This document shows positions 1 through 10,678 of a stretch of 64,000 nucleotides of DNA, in pieces (within the stretch, counting starts at the first letter, position 1; every line of letters starts with the position of its first letter). This DNA is from Acanthacorydalis orientalis (taxonomy: Eukaryota; Arthropoda; Insecta; Megaloptera; Corydalidae), in contig CM068313.1 in the NCBI GenBank assembly GCA_034766995.1, forward strand, positions 40,843,496 through 40,907,495. Direction: 5' to 3'. The notes under the pieces are model-generated. The model saw only the letters and a program-made list of their open reading frames with translations, was not told the origin of the DNA and did no database searches. The position numbers and the translations under genes were made by a program.

Positions 1-42
1 ATATATATATATATATATATAGGAAGGATTCAATTAAGGCAT

Positions 43-132
43 CCACATGAAAGTAATAATAAAAAATCGAAAAAATTAAAAAAAATCATTTTATTTTTTA
101 ATCTTTGCGATTTTTTTAATACTTTCATGTGG
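43..132. repeat. Long imperfect palindrome (foldback or MITE-like)
   Basis: The sequence CCACATGAAAGTA starting at 43 is mirrored by TACTTTCATGTGG ending at 132. The A-rich and T-rich interior (55-118) also pairs, so almost the whole 90 bp folds into one hairpin. TA-rich DNA flanks it on both sides. It could be a TA-targeting MITE or a hairpin RNA source; no internal coding sequence is seen. Confidence 0.6.
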
Positions 133-164
133 AAGCTTAAAATATATATAAATATATATTATAG

Positions 165-167
<3 letters not shown>

Positions 168-231
<64 letters not shown>
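168..231. repeat. (TA)n microsatellite
   Basis: About 64 bp of near-pure TA, the first long tract in the window. A further short TA run occupies bases 1-20. Confidence 0.95.
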
Positions 232-234
<3 letters not shown>

Positions 235-1935
235 TATTTGGATGAAATACAACAATACAACACTATTTAAATCAAAACTTTTAGTTCTTTTTAAGAAAAA
301 AACTAGTCAGTTTATGTGTTCCACATTTGTTCATCTTCAGACGAAAAATATATTCTGAAAATGAAAATAGTTCAATGATTATAGATAATAAGAAAATTAA
401 TAAAAAGATAAATATAAACAATTATAATATAAAGATTATAAAAGATATGAGAAAAATATAAAATCGAAGAACTATTACATATATAACAACGAAAATATAA
501 AATCAAAATGGAAATGAATGAGATATTTCAAGAATGAAAAACAAGTAAGGGGAAAAGGGAATTATTTAGTAAGAATTAATTTAAAAAAAGATCAGAAAGA
601 GATCAATCATAAATTACATGAAAGAGATTATATCATAGGAATGAAAAATGTATTAGAAATATGACGAAAAATTAAGAATACCATTGTTTTAATTAAATGA
701 CATGGTTTATGTGAGGTACTGTAATGAAATCAATTAGCTGTTGTTAGCTAATTGTTAATAAGAGAAAATATTTTAAATTAAACGAATGTTAACTACAGAT
801 AAAAAAAATTAAAATTTTTCTCTACTAATAAATACGAATTATTATGTGAAATGTTTGCATAAATTAAAAATTGTAATAAAATAAAATAAGAATAGATTTA
901 CTGAATGTCATAAAATATATCTTCAGTGAATTTCTTTAATATATGAAACAAACTGTTTTCAGTTATGTTAAATTAAAATACTCATTGTAATCAAATGAAT
1001 GATACTATTGAGAGAAATGCAATTTCTAAAAAAAAAGATATTTACATCATTATTGATACATCCTTACATAATAAATTTATAAATTATTTAAATGAAAATT
1101 TTATATTCATGAAAATCACAAGTTATGAAAGAATTTACACTTTATATAAATGTAGTGTATTGTTTAATAGTTACACTTTTATTAACTTTTTTTACAAACA
1201 TTCATTGTAAAAATACGTTTATAGTTAAAATTTACATTTTAATTCTTTTTTCATCTGTATATCCGTTATAATTAACTTTTTAATGAAAAAGTACTAGAAA
1301 TGGCAAAATATACAAAATAACAAAACAGTTATAATATTTTAATATAAAAATACATTTTTTACTTTTTAATTACATTTCTTAATTAAAAAAGCATATGCAT
1401 CCTTTTATAATCAATTACATTTATCTATTTATGTTTATTACTACTTTATCTTCCTCTATCTGAGATAATTACTAAAATGTATGATATAGGTGTAAGAATA
1501 TGTTAAACTGATAAACGATCCTCTATCCACAAAATACGCCATGTCCTGATTTATATTGTTTTGGTAATATCTACGAACTAATAACATATTGATAAATAGC
1601 CTGTCATGAAAGACATTTAACTCCGCCCGTTCTAATAGCTAATAATTTTCAGTTCAAACAAAACGTATGTACAATATTTCATTATAGTTTATTATAAAAA
1701 AATAATTAGTATTATGGGATTCTGATAGCTTTCTCACGTTTACAATTAAATATTAAAACTTAATAATCCTTTTATAAATATATTTCTTTCTTATTATCCT
1801 GAGAAACTTTGATTTATGTAAAAATATCTAAGTGTATTAAAAAAGTTTTAGTAAAAAAAATGTAATTATCCTGAACCTTCAGTTATGATTTTTGCGTAGA
1901 TTGGACTCTGTAAATATTATATATATATATAGGAC
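232..1935. other. AT-rich non-coding stretch
   Basis: No gene recognised. A perfect 9 bp stem with a 6-base loop lies at 731-754 (CAATTAGCT / AGCTAATTG). The ATG-started 71-codon frame at 995-1210 is Ile/Asn/Phe/Tyr/Lys-rich, as expected of random AT-rich DNA, and is not called. Confidence 0.6.
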
Positions 1936-2939
1936 ACATATCGAACTGCTAGATAACATCTACAAAAATTCAACCTTGACGGTGAAGCTAAAGAAGAAAT
2001 AAAAAAGATAAAAATCGAGAAATATGTAAGACAGGAGATGCAATTTCGCCGAAATTATTTACTGTAGCCTTAGAAGAATTTTTCAAATCGCTTGACTGAC
2101 AGGACAAATGAATCGAAATTTTTATTTCGATTCATTTGTCCTTGCAAAAAATTAAGTTACTTCCGGTTTGATAATGATATCGTTATCTTGGCAAATACTC
2201 AGGAAGAACTACAAAAGAGGATAGAACAAATAGATGACGTCAGTTAAAAAATTGGCCAAAATATGAACCATGTAAAAACAAATGTTCTTCAATGCATTTG
2301 TCTTCCCGAAGAAGACTGAAATGAAAGGAACAGAAATAGAAGATGTCTAGAATTATGTTTATCTAGACCAGCTTATCAAGAAAGATGGATCATTCATTGA
2401 AGAAGTAAACAGGAAAATAAAAATGAGATGGAGCTCATTTGGATGAACCGCCTCGATATTTAAATCAACAATCCCACTCTATTTGAAGAAAAAAGTATTT
2501 GATTAAATGTATACTACCAGTTCTTACATGCGGCAGCGAAACAAGGGCACTTAACGTCAAAATCATTCAGAGACCCTAAACAGCACAGAAAAGTATGAAA
2601 AAATGCATGCTAGGAATAACAAGATGACATAAAAAAAGAATAGAATGGATACGAAAACAGACAGGAGTCACAGACGTAATAAGAAGAGTAAAGAGTCTGA
2701 AATAGGAATGGGTGTGGCATGTTGCAAGAAGATAAAGACAACCGATGGACAACAGAAATTTTAAATGGGAACTAAGGAATATAAAAAAATCAAGAAAGAG
2801 ACCATTGTACAGGTGGAACAAGGAAATTAAAATTTTTATTGGAAATCAAAATGAAAAAGAGAAGCATTCAATTGTACAAAATTGAAAATCATGGAAGAAG
2901 CTTTTAATCCAGTAATGGATTGAGAGAGGCTGCTGCCGG
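1936..2939 (+). pseudogene. RTE-like LINE reverse transcriptase, C-terminal part, dead
   Basis: This is a 5'-truncated non-LTR retrotransposon remnant. Reading across frames gives a recognisable reverse-transcriptase core: VRQGDAISPKLFT-like block (about 2026-2068, one base missing before the GD), then an FKSLD block (about 2080-2095), then KKLSYFRF followed by the catalytic box (2145-2178). The family box F-A-D-D reads F-D-N-D here (2167-2178), so one catalytic aspartate is lost. Downstream are the typical C-terminal segments: a VYL.QLI..DGS block (about 2357-2400), the R.K.AQKSMER-type segment near 2575-2610, a RIEWIRKQTGVTDV block (about 2640-2680) and W.WHVARR (about 2710-2735). There are several stops and frameshifts. 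The 3' end abuts a TA tract at 2940, fitting a simple-repeat tail. The clade assignment is from recalled family motifs, not a search. Confidence 0.72.
2101..2142. repeat. Perfect 19 bp inverted repeat inside the LINE remnant
   Basis: AGGACAAATGAATCGAAAT is followed by a TTTT loop and its exact complement. It lies between the FKSLD block and the catalytic box, replacing the residues normally there. It looks like a local inverted duplication in the dead copy. Confidence 0.85.
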
Positions 2940-2971
2940 TATATATATATATATATATATACATATACATA
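2940..2971. repeat. (TA)n/(CATA)n tract at LINE 3' end
   Basis: This TA run passes into CATA units immediately after the LINE 3' end. It may be the element's own tail. Confidence 0.85.
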
Positions 2972-3163
2972 CTTAAAGTTTATCACTATGAAATTTCAAT
3001 TAAATATATTAGCAAACATTAAAAAATGTATTTTTTGGTATCATGTTTCTACTATGTAAATGAAAAAATACTAATTATGTAATTAAAAAATAAATTAAAT
3101 AAAATGCATACATAAAAATGGTAAATGAAGAAAAATCAACAATTAATAGTAAATTCATTAATG

Positions 3164-3215
3164 TTTATATATATATATATACACATACACACACATATAT
3201 ATATATATATATATA
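3164..3215. repeat. (TA)n with (CA)n interruption
   Basis: Two TA blocks are separated by an ACACATACACACAC segment. Confidence 0.9.
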
Positions 3216-3399
3216 AATAAGCTATGTCTAAAAACAGCAACAAATATTAAATTGTACTTATCGAGTTTAATTTGATGGTTTAAGAAAAATAACTATTCTA
3301 CAACTTACGTTATCCAATGATAATATAATATAAATCACGTAAAGATAAAAGAAAATCCATTATGAACAAAAGTCTGCAAAATAAATTAAGTGTAAGGTA

Positions 3400-3620
3400 G
3401 TGCAGCAAAATAAAAGCCGTTCTGGATTATTTAATAGTTGTCTTTTATATTCGAAGACACTAATGGCTATTTGAGATTTACAGTGTTGTGCAGTGTGCAA
3501 GTGTATATGTGTATATTGTACTGGAGTCAAAGACTTGCGTGACCTGCTTCGCTAGTCCGGACTTACTGGAGCCAAGGCGACTGATTCCGGGACGTCTGAA
3601 TGGTATCATAAAGGGTGCAA
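3400..3620. other. GC-balanced island, function unknown
   Basis: About 220 bp with clearly higher GC than its surroundings. It contains two similar segments, ACTGGAGTCAAAG (from about 3520) and ACTGGAGCCAAGG (from about 3565), and the palindrome GTCCGGAC (3555-3562). No open frame of note. It could be a conserved non-coding element, promoter or old repeat. Confidence 0.35.
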
Positions 3621-3960
3621 TTTATTTTATTATCATAATAACTAACTAAAATACAAATATTTATCCAATAGTTTGCGAATTGAAACGAAACGTAAACTAT
3701 AATATCAATTGAATAATAAATATTTTTTTTATGTGATATACAGGAAATGTAATACACTAATGGGGTTCTTGTGTAGTTTGTAAATACATTTAATTTATAT
3801 AACATGAGTGCAAATTGTAATTATACTCTTCACTTAATTAAAAAAAAATTCTATTTCACGAAAAAGTTAAGGTCTAATATTTGACACTCATAGAAAATTA
3901 CGCAAAATGAATACAATATTATAAAAAGTACAAACACATATTATCTTTCTCTCTATGTAC

Positions 3961-3962
<2 letters not shown>

Positions 3963-4011
<49 letters not shown>
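3963..4011. repeat. (TA)n microsatellite
   Basis: About 49 bp of pure TA. Confidence 0.95.
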
Positions 4012-4012
<1 letters not shown>

Positions 4013-4165
4013 GAAATATTTTTTATGTTTTCTTACTCGAAAAAAATGCAGGTTATTTTTAAGTAAGAAAAGCAATTTATTTTCTTCACCAGATTTACAC
4101 CCAGGAATGATGAGCTATTTAATATTGTTTAAGAGATTTTCTTAATGTTTTAATTTTATTTAACC

Positions 4166-4345
4166 CAGTGGTTTTCAACGGAGTTGCTATAAACCCCTTA
4201 AGGATCGATAAAAGTTAATAGGGATCGATGAACCCCAAAAGGTCGATTGGGGGTCGATAAACAAATTCAATGCATATTCTACATGCATACATGTTATATA
4301 TGCTGCCCTCAGGCGCAGACTCTAGGAGGCGACAAATCAGATATC
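4166..4345 (+). mobile_element. hAT-like transposon end fragment
   Basis: CAGTGGTTTTCAACGG at 4166 matches the common hAT terminal pattern CAGNGGTTCTCAACC with one change. It is followed by a region of G-rich and C-rich short runs with repeated GATCGAT motifs (4202-4258), as hAT subterminal regions often show. No matching right end (ending CCACTG) or 8 bp target duplication was found, so this would be a broken 5' end. The far boundary is approximate. Confidence 0.4.
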
Positions 4346-4636
4346 GGAGACTGTTATTACATAAAAATATGAAAATAAACTTATAAATAACAATATTGTA
4401 AATCGTCTACACTAAAAAGTACCAAGAAGTAAGTACATTTTATTATGGTCTTTTTATTTGCCACAGTCTGAAGATTTTGGCATTCAAAATTATCAAAAAA
4501 AATTCTTTTATTACAAACATTCGTTTCAAAGACAGATAATTTGTATGCACTATCGTGGATTATACAACCGTTCTATAGCGACATATCCCAAGATGTATTT
4601 CAAATAAAGGAAGATCTGGAATCCAAAATTTTATTC

Positions 4637-4639
<3 letters not shown>

Positions 4640-4687
<48 letters not shown>
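4640..4687. repeat. (TA)n microsatellite
   Basis: About 48 bp of pure TA preceded by ATTCTACA. Confidence 0.95.
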
Positions 4688-4689
<2 letters not shown>

Positions 4690-5130
4690 ACCTTCGGTTT
4701 AATGTAAAGATGTAAATGATATATTCGTATTCCTTAAAGAATAAATTTGATTTCAGTTGTATTAACTTATCTATTTTACTCATTTTAATATTAATTTTGA
4801 TTACAATAATGCAATGCACATGATTTAATTTTCAGCTAGTGATTTTAAAATCTAAAAAAATACACTACTTAAAATGTATGATAGGGAATGAAAAAAATCA
4901 AATTCCTCAACATTTACTCATAGATATTGCTTGAATCCTGGCAGTTGATATAAATTCGTTTTTCTATGAATAATTGTGAATCAGCTTGCAGTGATGTTAA
5001 AACATGCCTAAGACTATCAAAAGGTGACACCAATCGTAAAAAGAACCAAACTATATATTACCTTCAATATATAAACAGAACAATTATGAATAATGAGTAC
5101 ATCGAAAAACACAATAACAAATTCATTATA

Positions 5131-5632
5131 TTACGTTGGTAGGAAAATAATTGCGGTTTTTGTTTTCTGAATTTTAGCCTGATTTTTTTCAATGAAAGTG
5201 TAATTTCATCGTGTTCATGTTAATATCATTTTCAAATGCATTTTTTGGTCTGTATTTTGATAACATCGACTTTGATTTTATTAATAATTTTGCTTCAAAT
5301 TAGGCTATTGAATTAAAGAAGGAAAAGTAGCAAATAAGAACAATTTTTGTATGAGTTCAAAACAGGCGGTGAAGCAGCAGAAACTGCTCGTAAACTAAAC
5401 GATGCTTTTGGTATAGGCACTGTCAAGGAACGTACGGTTCAATGGTGGTTCCAAAAATTTCGTGCTGAGGACGAGAGCGCTGAGATGAAGAAAGTCGCGA
5501 GCGTCCTTCTTCAGTTCATAACGATGAACTGAAGGTGTTAGTTGAATCAGAACCACGCATATTAATTCGAGAGCTTGCAAAAAAGTTAAGCGTTAGTCAT
5601 TCAAAAGTTCTGGACCACTTAAAACTACTTCA
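5131..5632 (+). mobile_element. Mariner A, 5' half only (cecropia-type)
   Basis: The left terminal repeat TTACGTTGGTAGGAAAATAA begins at 5131 and is followed by the family's ~200 bp 5' untranslated region. The transposase start region holds stops, and the T-run near 5344-5348 is short, so the readable frame opens at 5347 (TTG, not a believable start). It encodes the N-terminal DNA-binding domain, YEFKTGGEAAETARKL through VQWWFQKF, then shifts frame near 5490. The shifted frame continues GRERPSSV and then the second helix-turn-helix, IRELAKKLSVSHSKVLDHLK, to about 5628. The catalytic half and right terminal repeat are absent; unrelated TTGAA-rich DNA follows directly. Non-functional. Confidence 0.85.
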
Positions 5633-5890
5633 ATTAAATTCGAATTTGAAGTGAATAATTTGAAATGAATGAATTTGAACCGAATAGTTGTGAATAAGCT
5701 GTCAGACTAAAATTCATGTCTTTCAGAAACTCAACAGGCTCTGAATTTAAATTTAATTTTATTGAAATTATTTTTCTAATCAAAAAATTAATTAATTTTA
5801 AAGCTTCATGAACTTCAATCCGAATAGGATTTGAAATAATTAAATACAAGATTAAATATTTCAATTTCGAGTAAAATATTTTATCGAAAT
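5633..5890. other. Low-complexity TTGAA/AATTTGAA-rich segment
   Basis: Degenerate repeats of TTGAA, GAATTTGAA and their complements recur throughout, directly after the truncated mariner. No coding content. Probably an old tandem expansion of a short motif. Confidence 0.45.
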
Positions 5891-5902
5891 TTGAAATTCA
5901 TT

Positions 5903-5904
<2 letters not shown>

Positions 5905-5959
<55 letters not shown>

Positions 5960-5968
5960 ATATATATT
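5905..5968. repeat. (TA)n microsatellite with TG interruption
   Basis: About 64 bp of TA with a GTGTA break near 5956. Confidence 0.93.
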
Positions 5969-7163
5969 ATGTCCATGCATATGTTAACATTTAATTCGAA
6001 CGTCCGAATAAAGCTTCACATTAACAACTAACGGATTTTATGTCATAATTACTCAACATAAAATCACACTTATCTGATGAATTATTTAAATATGAATAAA
6101 TTTAAATAGTAAAATACATACAAACACGTGAGCACAATTAAATGGCGACGGAATTAAAAATCGTAATGAAATATTACAAACATTATTCTCAAAAACGGCA
6201 CTTTCAAACCCGAAGCACATGAAAAGTATGTAATATATTATCAAAATATGGCACTTGTACCTGTAGACATGAATGCATGCCACAAAGGGTCTATGTAAAA
6301 TGCGCATGCAATATATTCATATTTATTTTAAAACAGAATTTATTTTTATGGTCTCTGAATGCAAATATATGAACGATAACACAATCTCGGTCATTTATCG
6401 CACTATTAAGAGATAATGACGACGGGATTAATTTGTTTTATTTATTACATATATAATTATAGATAATCATTTTAAATACAGTTTTGTAAATGTATTGCTG
6501 TAAAAATGTAATATTAGAAGTGAAAATACAAAAAAGGAAGAAAGTGTAAACAAAACACTTGAAATATTTTATAACAATCATTTGAATTCAAGTTCCCTAC
6601 TCCACAATCAATATATTAACACTTTGGGTTTACTATATTCAATTTTCGTAATTAAGAAAATGTTTCGATTATGTGTTCTATTGCAATTTTTCATTTGCTA
6701 TTATTCAGCAGTTTCGTTGTCTTATTATTTATGTAAGTTGTTCCATTGTGTGGAATATAAGTGAAAAACAAGTTAAGTTAATAACTGTAAATATCGAATA
6801 CGTTTCTTTTCTATAATATGTTTTTTACATATTTTAATTTCAATTAAGGACCTCGGTACAAAAATCAGAAGTGTAATTTTCTCCATTTCATTTCTATAAC
6901 CTTAATTCTTTATCTGATTTTGAACTGTTTTTGCTACATATTTTTTTTAAATTTATTACACAAATATTTAAGTAAATATTAAATTGGTGAAACTCGTTTT
7001 CATATATTTGGATTGTTTAAGAAGAAAAGTTTACATCATAAAATCTTTTAAATGATTACTTTCTAGATAAAAATTATGTCGAAATCTGATCAAAAAGAAT
7101 TAATGAAAAATATTCGATACAAAATTATTTCTTATTTAATACTAGGAAAAGTAAGACACGAAT
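5969..7163. other. AT-rich non-coding stretch
   Basis: No gene or repeat family recognised; the short open frames are consistent with chance. Confidence 0.6.
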
Positions 7164-7166
7164 TAT

Positions 7167-7222
<56 letters not shown>
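7164..7222. repeat. (CATA)n(TA)n microsatellite
   Basis: Short CATA lead-in followed by about 50 bp of TA. Confidence 0.93.
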
Positions 7223-7226
<4 letters not shown>

Positions 7227-7329
7227 TTTCTTTAAATTGTAATTCATTAAGATATTTTGAAAATGTGTTTTTATACGTTTAATGATTCTGTTAAGTCGAT
7301 CTTAAGAAAAAGATGTTTTTATTTGTGAA

Positions 7330-7870
7330 ATAAGAAAAATGCGGTGTAAGAAAGACGGTTTATTCAATACGAACGATTGTTAGAATAGAGCAAACTAGCC
7401 GTTGAAGTTGCAGCCGAACCATTGTCGTCACAAATAGAGTTATGTGAAACAGACACCGCACAGCAATCCACCCGCACCATACCATTGAGTAGTATCTTCT
7501 GTTGTTCTAATCCAATAATTTGAACAAGATACAAACTAATTTAATTTCTACAAGTTGTAGTAGAACAATAATTGAAGTTTGAGATTAGATTCCAGACAAG
7601 TTCAACATGTAGCATCCGTGTTGCGTACCGCGGCCTCACTACCGCCCTTTTGCACACTACCTACCACCGCCAGCAGTTTCATATTAGCTGGTACACGTGA
7701 ATAACGACGTGAGGTTGTACACCAGACAACTGAGTAAATATGTGTATGCGTTCTTGTGTTATGTGCGGTTTGTGTGTGTGGGACTACACGAGAATATGTG
7801 CCATTGTTTGTCTTTCAGATGGTTTTCTTTGAGGTCTTAGTTCTGTGGCGAACAAGATATTTGTCAGATT
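7330..7870. other. GC-balanced island, possible LTR remnant or conserved non-coding DNA
   Basis: About 540 bp of more balanced composition, including a GC-rich core near 7620-7680 (CGCGGCCTCACTACCGCCC). A TGTTAGAATA motif at 7378 resembles the start of copia-type LTRs, but no target duplication or internal domain supports that. A GT-rich run follows at about 7740-7780. No coding frame of note. Confidence 0.3.
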
Positions 7871-7936
7871 AAAATTCAATATAGACATTATACTCATATA
7901 AACATATTGAATATATGAAGAGAGCATATCCACTGC

Positions 7937-7937
<1 letters not shown>

Positions 7938-8005
<68 letters not shown>
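7938..8005. repeat. (TA)n microsatellite
   Basis: About 68 bp of uninterrupted TA. Confidence 0.95.
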
Positions 8006-8008
<3 letters not shown>

Positions 8009-8249
8009 AGGTCGAAACTAATATAACCACACAAACATGAACTTCTTCAATTAAAACTATTAATTTGAACAAGATTTATTTATATACAAAATACATTTAA
8101 TACAAAAGATAAAAGAGAAGGCCGACATTTTCTTATTTTCTGTAAGAAAAGACTTTCTTATAGTATATTTATGAAAAATGATTGAATCAGTCTACATTTA
8201 AATTACATTTATGTGTATTTTTCTACTTGAATTACTTGTTTGTACATGC

Positions 8250-8329
<80 letters not shown>

Positions 8330-8330
8330 G

Positions 8331-8366
<36 letters not shown>
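8250..8366. repeat. Compound (CATA)n(TA)n(TATG)n array
   Basis: TA blocks alternate with CATA, TATG and AAATA units over about 117 bp. It produces the overlapping Ile-Tyr open frames in this area, which are not genes. Confidence 0.93.
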
Positions 8367-8369
<3 letters not shown>

Positions 8370-8490
8370 TCATTTTTGACAGACAGACAAACGTACTAAA
8401 CAACAGTTTTGTTTTTGCGTGGTTCATGTTTAGGTTATTTTTTTGACTGGCATTATCTAATTCTTCTATCCTCTTTTGTAGCTCTTTCGG

Positions 8491-8493
<3 letters not shown>

Positions 8494-8536
<43 letters not shown>
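8494..8536. repeat. (TA)n microsatellite
   Basis: About 43 bp of TA. Confidence 0.95.
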
Positions 8537-8538
<2 letters not shown>

Positions 8539-9261
8539 CCTAATCTTTTTTCATGCGGATTTATATAATGGAAATTAGATTTCAGTTACACAACAGTAAA
8601 GTTTGATAAAGGGGTTGTAGATATTTAAGTAATAAAATAATTGATTAAAATAATCAGTTCTACATTCACAAGAAATTTTAATTAAGGTGCATTAAATGTA
8701 ATAAAAATAAGCTATTTAAATAGATCGATCAGAAAACAAAAAAAAATAATTTTAAAGAAAATGTTTAAACTTCTGACAAATGATTCACGTGTCTATTAAA
8801 CTAAACCAGTTTGATGCATATTTTTATATTTACATTCTTAATCATCGAAAATAATTTACTGAAAAGGTGTCAGTAAAAAAAATAATTCTCAATATACCAC
8901 CATGTTATAAGAAAAAAACCATTAATTAATAATGAAATATTAATAAAGAAAAATACCTATGTTTCTACCCGCATAAAACACAACAAAATAGGAAAAGAAA
9001 AATCTAGAAGATATTCGTTTTGGATATTTAATAGCTTAGTATAAAAAACAGAAAAAGTATAATAAATTACAATATATTAAGTTATTTTGATTTCTTACTC
9101 CAAAACGCTAAAAAAATGCATGATAATTATTGATTTCGTGTTTACAAGTACCCAAATAATATAATAAAATTAATTCTTATTTTTGTTTGAGAATCATATA
9201 ATACAGCAATTTAATAATTTTAAATTATTTAATAAAATCAATAACAAACTAAAATTTAGTT
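8537..9261. other. AT-rich non-coding stretch
   Basis: Nothing recognised on either strand. Confidence 0.6.

Positions 9262-9317
<56 letters not shown>
9262..9317. repeat. (CT)n-(TA)n compound microsatellite
   Basis: About 22 bp of CT passes directly into about 34 bp of TA. It is the only long polypyrimidine dinucleotide run seen in the window. Confidence 0.95.
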
Positions 9318-9321
<4 letters not shown>

Positions 9322-9576
9322 GAGGATACACTATAATTCAAAAATTATTTATATTTTTAAATTACTTTATTACATAAAATAAAAATATATATAACAACAA
9401 ATTTCCTTACTTCAGTAATTTTAATAAACAATTAACATTGAACTTTATTAAGTGATCATGACATGCCTTATTAGTCAAAGATGACATTTTCCATAAGATG
9501 AGATTTAAATTTATTATCTACTAGTCAATATATCGTCGTAGTAGCATCTTAATTACAACTCTGTTCAATAAACTTA

Positions 9577-9577
<1 letters not shown>

Positions 9578-9617
<40 letters not shown>
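9578..9617. repeat. (TA)n microsatellite
   Basis: About 40 bp of TA. The following 9618-10178 is AT-rich with no gene seen. Confidence 0.93.
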
Positions 9618-9621
<4 letters not shown>

Positions 9622-10178
9622 GAAAATTGTTTATACACTCAATAGCATATTTTAAAATTGTGGTTATTCACTCAATACAATAACATATAGTGCGTTATTG
9701 ACAGCGGTTGATAATGACTGATGATGAAAGTAATTAAACTAAGGATGATGGCAATTAAACTATGCCATAGTTCTACACGATAATATGAAAAGTTGTGAAT
9801 GTCGACGACAATGTTCAGACCGTATTGTTTAATGTAGTTCAATGAATATTCACATAATTAGTGTATGTTTACAATTTATAGTTGTCGGATTTGTTTAAAC
9901 AAAAGATAATTAATTTCATCTCGAGAAACATTGAACATGAGAAAATTCGTACAACAATAATGTAATATGAAGAAACGGAACCGTGTTATTCGTTCACTGG
10001 ATTATAAACTTTATGAATATATATTTCAATTAATTTTATTAACATTATAAAATATTTACAGGATTATTGTTGTCTAAAGCAAAATGTAAATGAAAATATA
10101 TGTATGTGTAATTAAGATATATTTAAATAAAAAATTAGAAACACTGGAAATGATTCTATTAAAATTTTATTTTTACTA

Positions 10179-10678
10179 TCAGGTTGGTAGAAAAGTAATT
10201 GCGGTTTATGACCTTCAAATTCATATACATCTTCCTATTTGTTGAACTGTTGCATATGGCTTTGATTCAAATATTGCCTTCAGTTGGTCGTTACAAACTG
10301 AAGAAGGACGCCCGAGACCTTCATTTTTAAAGGTCTCGTTCCCAGCACGAAATTTTTGGAACCACCATTGCACCGTATGTTTCCTAACAGTAGCCGCATC
10401 AAAAGTATCGTTTAATTTACGAGCAGTTTCTGCTGTTTTACCCCCTGTTTTGAACTCGTACAAAAAATTACTCTTATTTGTTTCTTTTCCATCTTTAATT
10501 CAGTAACCCAATTTGAAGCAAAATTAATAATAAAATCAGTCGATGTTACTAAAATACAGACCGAAAAATTCACTTTAAAATGATATTAACATGAACACGA
10601 TGAAATGCCACTTTCATTGAAAAAAATTAAGGTTAGAATTCAGAAAACAAAGACTGCAATTATTTTCCTACCACCATA
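10179..10678 (-). mobile_element. Mariner B, internally deleted, both ends present
   Basis: The terminal repeats are CAGGTTGGTAGAAAAGTAAT at about 10180 and the inverted TTATTTTCCTACCACC ending near 10678. Read on the minus strand, the 5' region has an intact ATG and a MEKKQIRVIF start, but the T-run is one base short, so the frame is lost before YEFKTGG. The surviving frame (10463-10221) covers the first helix-turn-helix (ETARKLNDTFDAATVRKHTV), WWFQKFRAG and a GRPSSV linker. The copy then jumps to the common 3' tail (tatgaatttgaaggtcata). The second helix-turn-helix and all three catalytic aspartates are missing. It is ~500 bp, shorter than its relatives C, D, E and H because of an extra deletion. 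Confidence 0.88.

Noticed and set aside
995..1210. ATG-started 71-codon frame
   Set aside because: Its composition is what random AT-rich DNA gives, with no motif, no splice context and no GC shift.
2576..2821. 81-codon minus-strand frame
   Set aside because: Antisense shadow of the LINE reverse-transcriptase remnant.
5347..5532. 61-codon frame treated as a gene start
   Set aside because: It opens at TTG inside a decayed mariner and shifts frame; it is part of the transposase remnant, not a gene.
7378..7552. Copia-like solo LTR (TGTTAGAATA...TTTCTACA)
   Set aside because: The flanks do not form a target duplication (ACGAT against AGTTG), and no primer-binding site or internal domain is present.
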